Positions 37,974 to 46,625 of a DNA stretch of 64,000 nt are shown piece by piece (position 1 is the first letter of the stretch; every line of letters begins with the position of its first letter). The DNA comes from Paracoccaceae bacterium (lineage in GTDB: Bacteria; Pseudomonadota; Alphaproteobacteria; Rhodobacterales; Rhodobacteraceae). Under the pieces are notes generated by a model. It was not told the origin of the DNA. It ran no database searches and worked only from the letters and a program-made list of their open reading frames with translations. The stretch covers positions 1 through 64,000 of the forward strand of contig PAQV01000051.1 in assembly GCA_002709405.1 (NCBI GenBank). The letters are read 5' to 3'. Position numbers and translations under genes: made by a program.

Positions 37974-38822
37974 TTGCTGACACGACGCAGCGCAGGCCTA
38001 CTCGTTGCTCCGGCCGTCATCCTGACGGTCGGAGTTTTCGTTGCGCCCTTTCTCTTGCTGGTGGCGATGAGCATCTGGTCCCAGCCGACCGGCTCGCTGA
38101 TCGTCGATCCGACGCCCACGATCAAGAACTACGCCCGCATCGCCGGGGACGGCTATTACATCCGCGGCTTGCTGCGCACCCTCTGGCTGAGCCTGGCCAC
38201 CACCGCGCTGGCCGCCCTGCTGGCCCTGCCGCTGTCCTGGTGGATCGTGCGCCGCGCGGGGCGCTTCCGGGGCCTGATCCTGACGCTGGTGCTGATCCCC
38301 ATGGTCTGCGGCGCGCTGCTGCCGACGCTGGGGCTGATGAACCTGCTGGGGCCATTGGGCGTGATCAACGGCACGCTGAAATCGCTGGGCCTGATCGACC
38401 GGTCGTGGAAGCTGCTGGGCAACCAGACCGGCATCCTTATCGGCCTGGTGCATGCCTTCCTGCCGCTCATGGTACTGCCGCTGGTTTCGGCGCTCGACCG
38501 CCTGCCAAGGGACGTCGAAGGCGCGGCCATGTCGCTGGGCGCGAAACGCCTGCAGGTCTGGCGCCGGATCATCCTGCCGCTGTCGGCCCCCGGGCTGATC
38601 GCCGGATCGGCGCTGGTCTTCTGTGCCGCGCTGACCTCCTTCGTGACGCCGCTGCTGCTTGGCCAGGGCAAGGTCGCCACCTTCGCCACCATGGCCTATC
38701 AACAGGCCTCGCTCGTGCTCGACTGGCCGTTTGCCTCGGCCCTGGCCATGGTCATGCTGGCCATCCTCGCCCTGATCGGCACCGCCGCCTGGGGCGCGCA
38801 GAAATGGGCGGCCGAGACATGA
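37974..38822 (+). CDS. ABC transporter permease, PotB-type
   Basis: About 282-aa permease with six membrane segments; the EAA loop is DVEGAAMSLGAKRLQVWRRIILP. The start is uncertain: TTG 37974 (2 nt after the previous stop) is assumed; an in-frame ATG at 37902 would overlap the binding-protein gene by 70 nt. Close spacing implies translational coupling. The following permease starts by an ATGA overlap. Confidence 0.9.
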   Translation: MLTRRSAGLLVAPAVILTVGVFVAPFLLLVAMSIWSQPTGSLIVDPTPTIKNYARIAGDGYYIRGLLRTLWLSLATTALAALLALPLSWWIVRRAGRFRGLILTLVLIPMVCGALLPTLGLMNLLGPLGVINGTLKSLGLIDRSWKLLGNQTGILIGLVHAFLPLMVLPLVSALDRLPRDVEGAAMSLGAKRLQVWRRIILPLSAPGLIAGSALVFCAALTSFVTPLLLGQGKVATFATMAYQQASLVLDWPFASALAMVMLAILALIGTAAWGAQKWAAET

Positions 38823-39604
38823 GGCTGAAGACCGTCCTCTGGGCCGCGATCACCTTCGCCGTGCTCGCCTATCTCATCGCCCCGATCGCCGTGCTGATCT
38901 ATTCCGCCTTCGACGACGGCAAGTTCTTCCGCTTCCCCCCGCGCGAGCTGTCCCTGCGCTGGTTCCGCGAGGCGCTGGCCAGCCCCGAGTACCGCTCGGC
39001 CGTGCTGAACTCGACGATCCTCGCCACCATCGCCTCGGTGCTTTCGGTTGCCTTCGGCCTCATGGCCGCGCTTGGCCTGACCCGGGGACCGCTGCGGTCG
39101 CGGCCCATTGTCGAGATCCTGCTGCTGGCCCCTCTGACCCTGCCGCTTGTCGTCTGGGCCATCGCGCTCATGCAGATCTACGCGCGCCTTGGCCTCAGCG
39201 GGTCGGTCGGGGGGCTGATCCTTGCCCATACCATCATCACCCTGCCCCTTTCGGTGCGCATCCTCATGGCCACATTGTCCAATATCGATCCCAACCTCGA
39301 AGACGCCGCCCGCAGCCTTGGCGCCCGGCCCCTGCGCGCCTTTGCCCGCACGACGCTGCCGCTTGCCATGCCAGGCGTTCTGACCTCGGCTGCCTTCTGT
39401 TTCCTGATTTCCTTCAACGACGTGGTGGTCACCACCTTCATCGCCGGCGCCTCGTGGATGACATTCCCGGTGCGCATGTATTCCCAATTGCGCGGCCAGG
39501 GCGTCGACCCGATCACGCTTGCCATCGGCGCGATGATCGTGGCGCTCATCCTCGTCATCGTCGCCCTGGGCGAGGCGCGCTTCAAATGGTCCCGCCGCCT
39601 ATGA
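38819..39604 (+). CDS. ABC transporter permease, PotC-type
   Basis: 261-aa second permease. Membrane segments start at residue 6; the EAA loop is NLEDAARSLGARPLRAFARTTLP. It starts at ATG 38819 by ATGA overlap and its stop overlaps the ATPase start the same way, so the three genes are translationally linked. Confidence 0.92.
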   Translation: MRLKTVLWAAITFAVLAYLIAPIAVLIYSAFDDGKFFRFPPRELSLRWFREALASPEYRSAVLNSTILATIASVLSVAFGLMAALGLTRGPLRSRPIVEILLLAPLTLPLVVWAIALMQIYARLGLSGSVGGLILAHTIITLPLSVRILMATLSNIDPNLEDAARSLGARPLRAFARTTLPLAMPGVLTSAAFCFLISFNDVVVTTFIAGASWMTFPVRMYSQLRGQGVDPITLAIGAMIVALILVIVALGEARFKWSRRL

Positions 39605-40668
39605 CCTCTTACCTCAAGATCGACGCCATCGGGAAATCCTACGGGACAACCCGCGTCCTGCACGACGTCAGGCTCGACGTCGCGCCTGGCGATTTCACCG
39701 TCCTCCTCGGCCCCTCGGGCTGTGGCAAATCCACCCTTTTGCGCATCATCGCGGGGCTGCTGGACAGCGACAGCGGCAAGCTGGTGCTGCAGGGCGACGA
39801 CATCACCGCCCTGCCCGCCTGGGACCGTGATATCGGGCTGGTCTTCCAGAACTACGCGCTGTTCCCGCATATGACAGTCGCCGAAAACGTCGCCTTCGGG
39901 CTCGACATGCGGAACCTGCCCAAGGCCGAGATCAAGGCCCGCGTGGCCGAAGCCCTCGACGCCGTCCGCCTAGGCGACCTGGGCGACCGCAAGCCCGCCG
40001 CCCTGTCGGGTGGCCAGCAGCAACGCGTCGCCATCGCCCGCGCCATCGCCATCAAGCCGCGCCTTTTGCTGCTGGACGAACCGCTGTCGAACCTCGACGC
40101 TGTCCTGCGGGCCTCTGTCCGGACCGAGCTGCGCGACCTGCACGACCGCACCGGCATCACCACGATCATGGTCACCCATGACCAGGCCGAGGCGCTGTCC
40201 ATCGCCGACCGGGTGGTGCTGATGAACGAGGGCCGCATCGTCCAGAACGACACGCCCGAAGGCATCTACCGCGAACCCGCCTCGGCCTTTGCCGCGTCCT
40301 TCCTGGGGTCCCCTCCGGCGAACCTTTTCCCCCTGCCGACAGCCTCCGCCGCGCAGACCACCGGTTGGACACCCCCGCCGGCCGTGGCAGGCCATCTCGG
40401 CACCGATGCGCTCCTGGCACTCCGCCCCGAGGCGCTGAAACTGACTGAAGAGCCCACGCCCCACGCCCTGCCCGCGCATCTCAAGCGTATCGAGTTCCAG
40501 GGCGCCGACCGCCTCGCCCATGTCGAGGCCCTGGGCCACCCGCTGATCGTCCGCCTGAGCGACGACCAAACCCTGACGCGCCCGGATGTCTGGCTGACCC
40601 TGCCCGACACCCCGCGCGTCTTTTCCAAAACGACCGGGGCGCTGATTGCGCCCGCAACGAAAGGATAA
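39601..40668 (+). CDS. ABC transporter ATPase, PotA-type
   Basis: 355-aa ATPase. Walker [11 protein letters not shown]-loop FQNYALFPHM, signature LSGGQQQR, Walker [13 protein letters not shown] and H-loop MVTHDQAEA are present; the C-terminal TOBE-like region covers about 250-355. It completes the importer encoded at 36937-39604 and is followed 3 nt later by the cyclo-ligase-like gene. Confidence 0.92.
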   Translation: MTSYLKIDAIGKSYGTTRVLHDVRLDVAPGDFTVLLGPSGCGKSTLLRIIAGLLDSDSGKLVLQGDDITALPAWDRDIGLVFQNYALFPHMTVAENVAFGLDMRNLPKAEIKARVAEALDAVRLGDLGDRKPAALSGGQQQRVAIARAIAIKPRLLLLDEPLSNLDAVLRASVRTELRDLHDRTGITTIMVTHDQAEALSIADRVVLMNEGRIVQNDTPEGIYREPASAFAASFLGSPPANLFPLPTASAAQTTGWTPPPAVAGHLGTDALLALRPEALKLTEEPTPHALPAHLKRIEFQGADRLAHVEALGHPLIVRLSDDQTLTRPDVWLTLPDTPRVFSKTTGALIAPATKG

Positions 40669-40671
40669 CCC

Positions 40672-41436
40672 ATGGCTGACAGCAGCGATCTCTGGGCTAA
40701 GCGCAGCCCCAAGAAGCAGGTGGTGCGCGACCGCATCTGGCAGCAGCTGGAAGACACCGGCGTGGCCATAGGGCCGGCCAAGAACAACATCCCCAACTTT
40801 GCCGGCGCCGACATGGCCGCCTTCTACGTGTCGCAGACCGACGCCTGGAAGGCCGCGCAGACCGTCAAGTGCAACCCCGACCCGCCGCAGATCCCGATCC
40901 GCCTGCGCGCGCTTTATGCCGGCAAGACGCTATACTGCCCGGTGCCTGCGCTGACCCGGGACTTCCCCTATCTGAAGCTCGACCCGGCGAAGCTGGTCGA
41001 AAAGGGCATCAGCTTTGAACTCGCCGCGACTTCGGAAGGCTACATGATGCATGGTGAGCGCATCGGCTTCGAAGATGTCCCCGTGCTGGATTTCTCGATC
41101 GTCGGCTCGGTCGCCGTCACCCGCTCGGGCGGGCGCATCGGCAAGGGCGCGGGCTTTGCCGACCTGGAAACCGGCATCTTCCGCGAGATCGGCCGCATCC
41201 TGCCGGAAACGCCGATGGTGACCATGGTCCATTCCTCGCAGATCGTCGACGAAGACCAGATGACCATGATGGCCCACGACAGCCCTCTGGACATGTTCGC
41301 CACCGAGCAGGAACTGGTCATCACGAACAACGACACGCCCCGCCCGCGCGGCGTGGAATGGAGCGAGGTCCAGGAGGACCAGTTCCGCGACATCCCCTTC
41401 CTGGCCGCCCTGCGCGACCGCATGACCACAGAATGA
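40672..41436 (+). CDS. 5-formyltetrahydrofolate cyclo-ligase-like protein
   Basis: 254-aa protein of the MTHFS-like family (5-FTHF cyclo-ligase superfamily, MTHFSD-like branch). Seen: RDRIWQQLEDTGVAIGP, IRLRALYAGKTLYCPVPAL, and the GGRIGKGAGFADLE loop, corresponding to the G-x-G-K-G-x-G-Y/F-D phosphate-binding motif of the family. AAAGGA precedes the ATG. It lies between an importer ATPase and a 2OG-type oxygenase in one operon, so it may be a dedicated folate or nucleotide-binding enzyme of that pathway rather than the housekeeping cyclo-ligase. Confidence 0.8.
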   Translation: MADSSDLWAKRSPKKQVVRDRIWQQLEDTGVAIGPAKNNIPNFAGADMAAFYVSQTDAWKAAQTVKCNPDPPQIPIRLRALYAGKTLYCPVPALTRDFPYLKLDPAKLVEKGISFELAATSEGYMMHGERIGFEDVPVLDFSIVGSVAVTRSGGRIGKGAGFADLETGIFREIGRILPETPMVTMVHSSQIVDEDQMTMMAHDSPLDMFATEQELVITNNDTPRPRGVEWSEVQEDQFRDIPFLAALRDRMTTE

Positions 41437-41450
41437 AAGGAGCGTCCCCC

Positions 41451-42404
41451 ATGACCGACGCCACCCTCCCCGTCATCGACGTCTCGGGCCTGAATTCGCC
41501 CGACCTGGACACCCGCAAGGCCGTGGCCGCCGAGATCGGCCATGCCTGCGACACCTACGGGTTCTTCTACGTTTCGGGCCACGGCATCCCCGAGGAGGAT
41601 ATCCTCGCCACCGTCGAGGCGGCCCGCAGCTTCTTCACCCAGCCGCTGGAAAAGCGGATGGAGATCAAGTCCGGCGCCACCAACCGCGGCTACACGGCGC
41701 TGAAGGAATCCGAACACGAGGACGGCAAGCCCGACGTGAACGAAGGCTTCGAGCTGGGCTTTCCCGTCCCGCCCGAGGACCCGGATTTCGACGGCAAGAA
41801 CCCGGTCCGCGCGCCCAACCGCTGGCCGGACCTCGAAGGCTTCCGCGAGCCGGTGGAGAAGCATTACTTCGCCACGTTCGAACTGGGCATGACCATCCTG
41901 CGCGGCTTTGCCCTGCATTTCGGCCTGCCTGAGGATTTCTTCACGAAAACCTTCAAGCGCCCCGTGGCCGACATGCGCCTGGCCCATTACCCGCCGCAAA
42001 CCGGTGAAGGCGTCGAATTCGGCACCTTCGATCACACCGACCACGGCGTGATCACCATCCTCTGGCAGGACCATAACGGCGGACTGCAGGTGCAATCGCC
42101 CGAAGGAGACTGGCTGCCTGCCGCGCCGATCCCCGGCACCTTCGTCGTCAATATCGGCGACCTGATGAGCCATTGGACCAACAAGCGCTTCCGCTCGACC
42201 CTGCACCGGGTGATCAACCGCCCCGGAGTCGACCGCTACTCGATCCCGTTCTTCTTCAATCCCGATTTCGACACCCACGTCGACCCGTCCGACATCCCCG
42301 GCATTGCGGCGGATGCCGAGGTGCTGGAACCGGTGACCTCGGGCCCCTACCTGATCGGCCGGTTCTCGGACTACCGCCATTCGTGGAAGGAAGAAGACGC
42401 CTGA
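41451..42404 (+). CDS. Isopenicillin-N-synthase-like 2OG-Fe(II) oxygenase
   Basis: 317-aa non-haem iron oxygenase. An N-terminal DIOX_N region (about 5-115, with YGFFYVSGHGI) precedes the double-stranded beta-helix core. Iron ligands are His195-x-Asp197 in DHTDHG and His252 in LHRVIN; the co-substrate-binding RxS is RYSIPFF. AAAGGAG before ATG 41451 fixes the start. Such enzymes hydroxylate or demethylate small molecules; the substrate is probably what the upstream importer brings in. It is the last gene of the operon, followed by a hairpin. Confidence 0.9.
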   Translation: MTDATLPVIDVSGLNSPDLDTRKAVAAEIGHACDTYGFFYVSGHGIPEEDILATVEAARSFFTQPLEKRMEIKSGATNRGYTALKESEHEDGKPDVNEGFELGFPVPPEDPDFDGKNPVRAPNRWPDLEGFREPVEKHYFATFELGMTILRGFALHFGLPEDFFTKTFKRPVADMRLAHYPPQTGEGVEFGTFDHTDHGVITILWQDHNGGLQVQSPEGDWLPAAPIPGTFVVNIGDLMSHWTNKRFRSTLHRVINRPGVDRYSIPFFFNPDFDTHVDPSDIPGIAADAEVLEPVTSGPYLIGRFSDYRHSWKEEDA

Positions 42405-42445
42405 ACGGCCCCCAAATCGGATCGGTTTTGCCAGCGCGCCCAGGG

Positions 42446-42469
42446 CGCCCGAGGGCACCCTCGGGCGTT
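42446..42469 (+). terminator. Hairpin after the 2OG-oxygenase gene
   Basis: Perfect 10-bp arms CGCCCGAGGG / CCCTCGGGCG around CA, followed by TTC; 42 nt beyond the stop. Probable operon terminator. Confidence 0.6.
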
Positions 42470-42489
42470 CGTCCGAACCGGTTCGGACG
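42470..42489. repeat. Perfect 20-bp palindrome with AACCGGTT core
   Basis: CGTCCGAACCGGTTCGGACG is fully palindromic. The AACCGGTT centre resembles LacI-family operators; it immediately precedes the degenerate transporter fragment and may be that operon's old operator, or a second terminator stem. Confidence 0.45.
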
Positions 42490-42498
42490 GTGCTGACC

Positions 42499-43095
42499 AT
42501 GCCTCTCCGGTCTTTGCTGCCGGATGACATTGGCGGCGGGCTGACCAAGGTCAAATGCCAAGAGCTGGTGCACCTGATCCGCGATATCGGCCAGAAGCGA
42601 TCCTGCACGACCCGCATGTGGCCGCCGCTTACATGGGCTCCGATCCAGGGGAACTTGCGGCCGTCCATGGCTGACCCGGTCCGAGCCATGGCCCCACTGA
42701 TCAATGGCTTCCGGGCCGTCGTCATCGGAAGCCCCGGCGACCTCTGGCGCGCGCGGTCCGGTGACGTCATCCTAGGTGTGGCGCAGCCTCTTGGGGCACA
42801 GATCAGCACCGCATTCCAGCGGCTGGCCGGACATATCGTCGTCTTCGCCATTATCGCGATCAAGACGCGCGGCCATTTCCGAGACTGGGTCAAGCCATGC
42901 CCTTTCCCCCTGCGCGCCACCCGCTGCCCTGTCCTGATCGCGGCGCTCATCGCCGCGATCCCCTCGCTCGGGGCCGGCATGTCACTGCCCCTCAATGCGG
43001 TCCGCGCCATCGCTGACAGCCGCGACGGGCGCGAGGCACTGGTCAGCCGGCTGTTGCTCGGCTTCGGTCTTGCTGTGGTCATCTGTCGGCGATGA
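42499..43095 (+). pseudogene. Remnants of a branched-chain amino-acid ABC transporter operon (Liv-like)
   Basis: A continuous frame here looks intact but appears to be a chain of remnants. 42517-42594 (PDDIGGGLTKVKCQELVHLIRDIG) matches the post-Walker-B region of LivG/LivF ATPases; 42594-42674, in another frame, reads AILHDPHVAAAYMGSDPG then stops, like the C terminus of the same ATPase. 42706-42888 (VVIGSPGDLWRA..GVILGVAQ-like..LAGHIVVFAIIAIKTRGHF) resembles the LivH C terminus. 42900-43095 may be a LivM N terminus. The order ATPase-LivH-LivM is right, with large internal deletions. Matches are from memory of family patterns. Confidence 0.45.
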
Positions 43096-43150
43096 GTGCC
43101 AAGCCGGACACGCTTGTCCCCGACAACGCGACAAGCGGCGTTGCGCCGGT

Positions 43151-44914
43151 TCACGTGTCGGGCTGCAGCCTTTGCACGGCCAGCAAGGTGATGTCATCGG
43201 CCTGCGACGCGCCGTCGGAGAAGCCGGCAATGCCCGACAAGATCCCCTCGACCAGGGCCTGCGGGTCTGTGCGCCCGAAGGCGGCGGCCATGTCGGAGGC
43301 GCGGGCGTCGCCCAGAAGCTCTCCGGCCGGGTTCTGGGCCTCGTCGAACCCGTCGCTGTAGATCAGCAGGGTCTCATCACGGGCGATCGCGATCTCGGCC
43401 GGTTGGAAGGGGTAGTCGTCGAACGCGCCCAGGACGATGTTGTTGGGAGGTGTGACATGCCGCGCCTTGTGGTCCGGCGTGATGAGGAACGGCTGGCAAT
43501 GGCCGCAGTTCACGCATTGCCCCTGCCCTGTCGCCGGATCGAGCAGCGCCAGGAACATGGAAATGAACAGATCCTCGGTATTGCCGTCGCACAGGGCATC
43601 GTTGGTGGCCGAGACGATGTCGGCCGCGTCGGTGTAACGCCCGGCATTGGCCCGCAGCATCATCGCCGCCCGCGCCGCGAACAGCGCCGGCCCGATGCCC
43701 TTGCCGGACACATCGGCGATGAGGATGGCGATGCGGCCGTCCTGCATTTCAAAGAGATCGAAGAAATCGCCCCCGACCTCTTCGGCCGGGATCATTGCGC
43801 CGAACAGAGACAACCGGGGCGACAGGTCGAAATCCGAGGGCACCAGCGATTGCTGCACGTTGCGCGCCGCGGCCAGCTGGGTGTCGAGCTTCAGCAGCCG
43901 GTCGCGGGCCTCCTGCCCGGCGCGGACCCGTTCGACGGTGTCGATCAGGGCCTGGATCTCGTCCGATGTCTGCATCGGCTTCAGCGTCAGGGTCGTGGCC
44001 CCCTCGGCCATCTGCTGCAACAGGCGCACCACCGCGCCGAGCGGGCGAAAGGACACGCGCAGCACGTGCATCAGCAGGCCCAAGGTCAGCATGATCGCCA
44101 GGATCAGCATGACCGCCGCCGTGCTGCCGTAGATGAAATGCCGCTGGCTGGAGGCGGTGACGTCGCGCAGGCTGACGAACTCGGCCAGCAGATCGCCCTG
44201 GTCGTCGCGCATCGGGATCGCCAGGGCCAGGTAGCGCCGCCCGTCCTCGCCGAACCCGACGCTGCGCGCCGCGCCGGCACAGCAGCCGTCGGTCAGCGTT
44301 GAAAACCCCTCGGGCACTGGCCCGGTCGTCCTGACCGTCCCATCGACCGAGATCACGCCAAGGGCCGAGGCCCCGCGCAGGAAACGGCGCGCGCGGTCGA
44401 CCAGGTCGAGGGACGCCACCACCTGCCCGGTGACGCGGTTGCCCTGGCGCACCGGTTCGACGGCCGCCAGCCGCAGGTCGCCGGCAGCACCCAGGCCCAG
44501 GCCGTTCACGGCCACATCGCCCTCCGCCGGCCCCACGGCCGCCATGCCAAGCCGCGCCACGACGGTGCCATCGTCGGCCAGCACCGTGACCCCAAGGGCT
44601 GCGCCGGTGGCATCGACGGCCGCCGCGACCATGTCCTGCAATTCTGCCATGGCGGCGGGATCCGTTCCGCCCAGAACCGCGTCCACCGCAGGCTGGTTCG
44701 CCAGGTCAGAGGCGATCCGGCGCAGCAGGGCCGCGTCCAGGTCGGTGACCGTGGTCAGCAATTCCTGCGCGCTGGCCAGCTGGTCGGCGGCATGGCGGTC
44801 GCGCAGCAGCGTCGCCCGCCCTTCGGCATATAGCAGCATGATCGCCGTGACACTCAGCAGCGCCGCCGACACGATCAGCGCCACGTGGCCGCGCAGCGAG
44901 TTCGTCTTCAGCAT
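43151..44914 (-). CDS. Membrane sensor-HAMP-SpoIIE (PP2C) phosphatase, RsbU-like
   Basis: 587-aa membrane-anchored PP2C-type serine phosphatase. TM1 at residues 10-29, a periplasmic sensor region 30-259, TM2 260-284, HAMP 285-335, a short coiled linker, and the SpoIIE domain 365-587. Metal-binding Asps are visible in EVGGDFFD (Asp383 region), ADVSGKG (401), YSDGFDE and ADDITLL. In partner switching such enzymes dephosphorylate the STAS antagonist. It is the last gene of the operon and overlaps the previous gene by 7 nt (ATG 44914). The natural substrate is most likely the STAS protein at 50004. Confidence 0.9.
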   Translation of the reverse strand: MLKTNSLRGHVALIVSAALLSVTAIMLLYAEGRATLLRDRHAADQLASAQELLTTVTDLDAALLRRIASDLANQPAVDAVLGGTDPAAMAELQDMVAAAVDATGAALGVTVLADDGTVVARLGMAAVGPAEGDVAVNGLGLGAAGDLRLAAVEPVRQGNRVTGQVVASLDLVDRARRFLRGASALGVISVDGTVRTTGPVPEGFSTLTDGCCAGAARSVGFGEDGRRYLALAIPMRDDQGDLLAEFVSLRDVTASSQRHFIYGSTAAVMLILAIMLTLGLLMHVLRVSFRPLGAVVRLLQQMAEGATTLTLKPMQTSDEIQALIDTVERVRAGQEARDRLLKLDTQLAAARNVQQSLVPSDFDLSPRLSLFGAMIPAEEVGGDFFDLFEMQDGRIAILIADVSGKGIGPALFAARAAMMLRANAGRYTDAADIVSATNDALCDGNTEDLFISMFLALLDPATGQGQCVNCGHCQPFLITPDHKARHVTPPNNIVLGAFDDYPFQPAEIAIARDETLLIYSDGFDEAQNPAGELLGDARASDMAAAFGRTDPQALVEGILSGIAGFSDGASQADDITLLAVQRLQPDT

Positions 44915-45594
44915 GCCTCGGCCTGACCATAGACCAGCGCGGGACCGTCGCGTTCGACCGCCCGGCCCTTCCAGCCTGCCGCCAGCAGGGCACGGTGCGG
45001 CTCCAGCCCGCCTTGGGGCGGCAGGGGTTCGCGTTGCAGGGCCTCTTTGGTCTGGCACCAGCCGCGCGCGGGCCGTTCGACGATGAACCGATGCTGGCCG
45101 TAGTAGCTGTAATCATGGCTGACCACGGCGAGACCAGCAGCCAGCAGGTTGCGCAACGACCCGTGGTTCCAGGGCGACACAAAGGCCTTGCCGGCCGTGA
45201 ACCCCGCATCGAACAGGGCGGCCAGCCGCAGGTCGATGACCCGGCGCTGCCAGCCCATGCCCCGGATGCCGGCGCGCAGGGCGGTGCCGAACAGCAGCCC
45301 CTTGTCCGGTTCGTCCGCGAACAGCCCCGCCATCCGCGCCGCCGGTCCCGCGACCGTGTAGCCCTGTGCCCGGCCGTCGACCCGGATCAGCATCAGCACC
45401 GCGCCCAGCCCGTGGATCCTGGCAAAGAACGCCTCGTCCTGGCGGCCATAGACATCTTCGCCGGTATAGGCCACGGCCTCGGAGTTGATGTCCGACAGCT
45501 CGGCGAAATCGGCCGGCCCTGCGATGGTGACGAAGCTGTCCGGCGGCAACTGCAGATCCGCGATCCGCGCGCGCAGGGCCTCTTCCAGTTGCAT
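44908..45594 (-). CDS. GNAT-like protein of unknown function
   Basis: 228-aa cytoplasmic protein. The middle part (VLMLIRVDGRAQGYTVAGPAARM ... SPWNHGSLRNLLAAGL) looks like a GNAT acetyltransferase fold, including the late Asn-containing helix that contacts CoA, but a clear acetyl-CoA P-loop is not obvious. It starts by a one-base TAATG overlap with the upstream binding-protein gene and overlaps the phosphatase start by 7 nt, so it is tightly built into the signalling operon. Function unknown; it could modify an operon protein or a small molecule. Confidence 0.65.
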   Translation of the reverse strand: MQLEEALRARIADLQLPPDSFVTIAGPADFAELSDINSEAVAYTGEDVYGRQDEAFFARIHGLGAVLMLIRVDGRAQGYTVAGPAARMAGLFADEPDKGLLFGTALRAGIRGMGWQRRVIDLRLAALFDAGFTAGKAFVSPWNHGSLRNLLAAGLAVVSHDYSYYGQHRFIVERPARGWCQTKEALQREPLPPQGGLEPHRALLAAGWKGRAVERDGPALVYGQAEAC

Positions 45595-46625
45595 TACGGC
45601 GTGCCCTCCATGATCTCGGCGTAATCCATCAGCGACATGGCCGGCAGGATGCCCAGCCGCTGCGCCACGTCCAGCCGCACCCGGTAGGAAAAGCTGGGCA
45701 GGGTTTCGACCGGGATCGCGCCCGGATCAACGCCGTCAAACAGCACCGCCTCGGCCTTCTGGGCGGCAAAGCGGCCGACGTCGTAATAGGGCGCCACCAG
45801 GCCATAAAGCGCATCCGACGAGGTCAGCGAGCGTTCGGTCGAGGCGAAGGTGGCCAGCCCCGCGGCATTGGCGGCATCGGCGACCTCAGCGGCATATTCG
45901 CCCAGGAAGGAATCCGGCCCGAGGTACAGGAACTGCGGGCCCGCCGCCGCCGCCTCGGCCACCAGTTCGGGGATGGAGGCCGGATCGGGCTGGCCGTCAG
46001 CATCCAGCGGCACGGTGTAGGTGTCGATCCGCAGGCCATAGCGTTCGCCCACGGCTTTCAGCTCGGCCACCGCCTGCGCGGAATTCGGCTCGGCATCGGT
46101 GTAGATTGTGGCGATCCGGTCGACGGGCATGTAGGCCTGCATCGCCTGCACCTGGGTTTCCATCGGCACAACATGGCTGACCCCGGTGACATTGCGGTGA
46201 CTGAGGCGGGTGTCATCCACGACGCCGGATAGCACAGGCTGCGACACCATCGAGAACACGATCGGCAGGTCGGTGACCTGGGGCGGGTAGGCCTCGCCCT
46301 GGGCCAGGTCGGGATCGGCACCGGCAATGCCCAGGGTGACCGGCGTGCCCCAGGTGTAGACCAGGTCCGGTTGCGCGGCTTTGATGCGGGCGACGATCTC
46401 GGGCAGCCGGGCGGTGTCACGGTCGACCGAGACGACCTCGTAGGTGACCGGCAGGCCCTTTTCGCTGAAATAGCCTCGGAATCCCTGTTCCACCGCCGTT
46501 TCGCCCCGCCACAGCACCATGAAGATGCTTTTGCCGTCCTGCGCGACAGCGACCGGCGGAGCCAGCAGCAGCGCGAGTGCCGCCGCGGCGCGGACCAGGG
46601 ATCTAGGTTTTGACAAGCAGTGCAT
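45594..46625 (-). CDS. Periplasmic binding protein, ABC_sub_bind (TrpX-like) family
   Basis: 343-aa periplasmic protein with a signal peptide (residues 1-29, ending PVAVAQ) and the two-lobe fold of the ABC_sub_bind family (LPEIVARIKAAQPDLVYTWGTPVTLGIAG; GPQFLYLGPDSFLG). Such proteins usually feed an ABC permease, but no permease or ATPase is in this operon. It overlaps the sensor-MFS gene by 23 nt. The most economical reading is that it presents a ligand to one of the membrane sensors or to the fused transporter. Confidence 0.85.
   Translation of the reverse strand: MHCLSKPRSLVRAAAALALLLAPPVAVAQDGKSIFMVLWRGETAVEQGFRGYFSEKGLPVTYEVVSVDRDTARLPEIVARIKAAQPDLVYTWGTPVTLGIAGADPDLAQGEAYPPQVTDLPIVFSMVSQPVLSGVVDDTRLSHRNVTGVSHVVPMETQVQAMQAYMPVDRIATIYTDAEPNSAQAVAELKAVGERYGLRIDTYTVPLDADGQPDPASIPELVAEAAAAGPQFLYLGPDSFLGEYAAEVADAANAAGLATFASTERSLTSSDALYGLVAPYYDVGRFAAQKAEAVLFDGVDPGAIPVETLPSFSYRVRLDVAQRLGILPAMSLMDYAEIMEGTP

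Noticed and set aside
41040..43154. A 704-codon minus-strand frame spanning the cyclo-ligase-like and oxygenase genes
   Set aside because: Antisense to two well-supported genes and to the Liv relic; no domain pattern and no ribosome-binding site.
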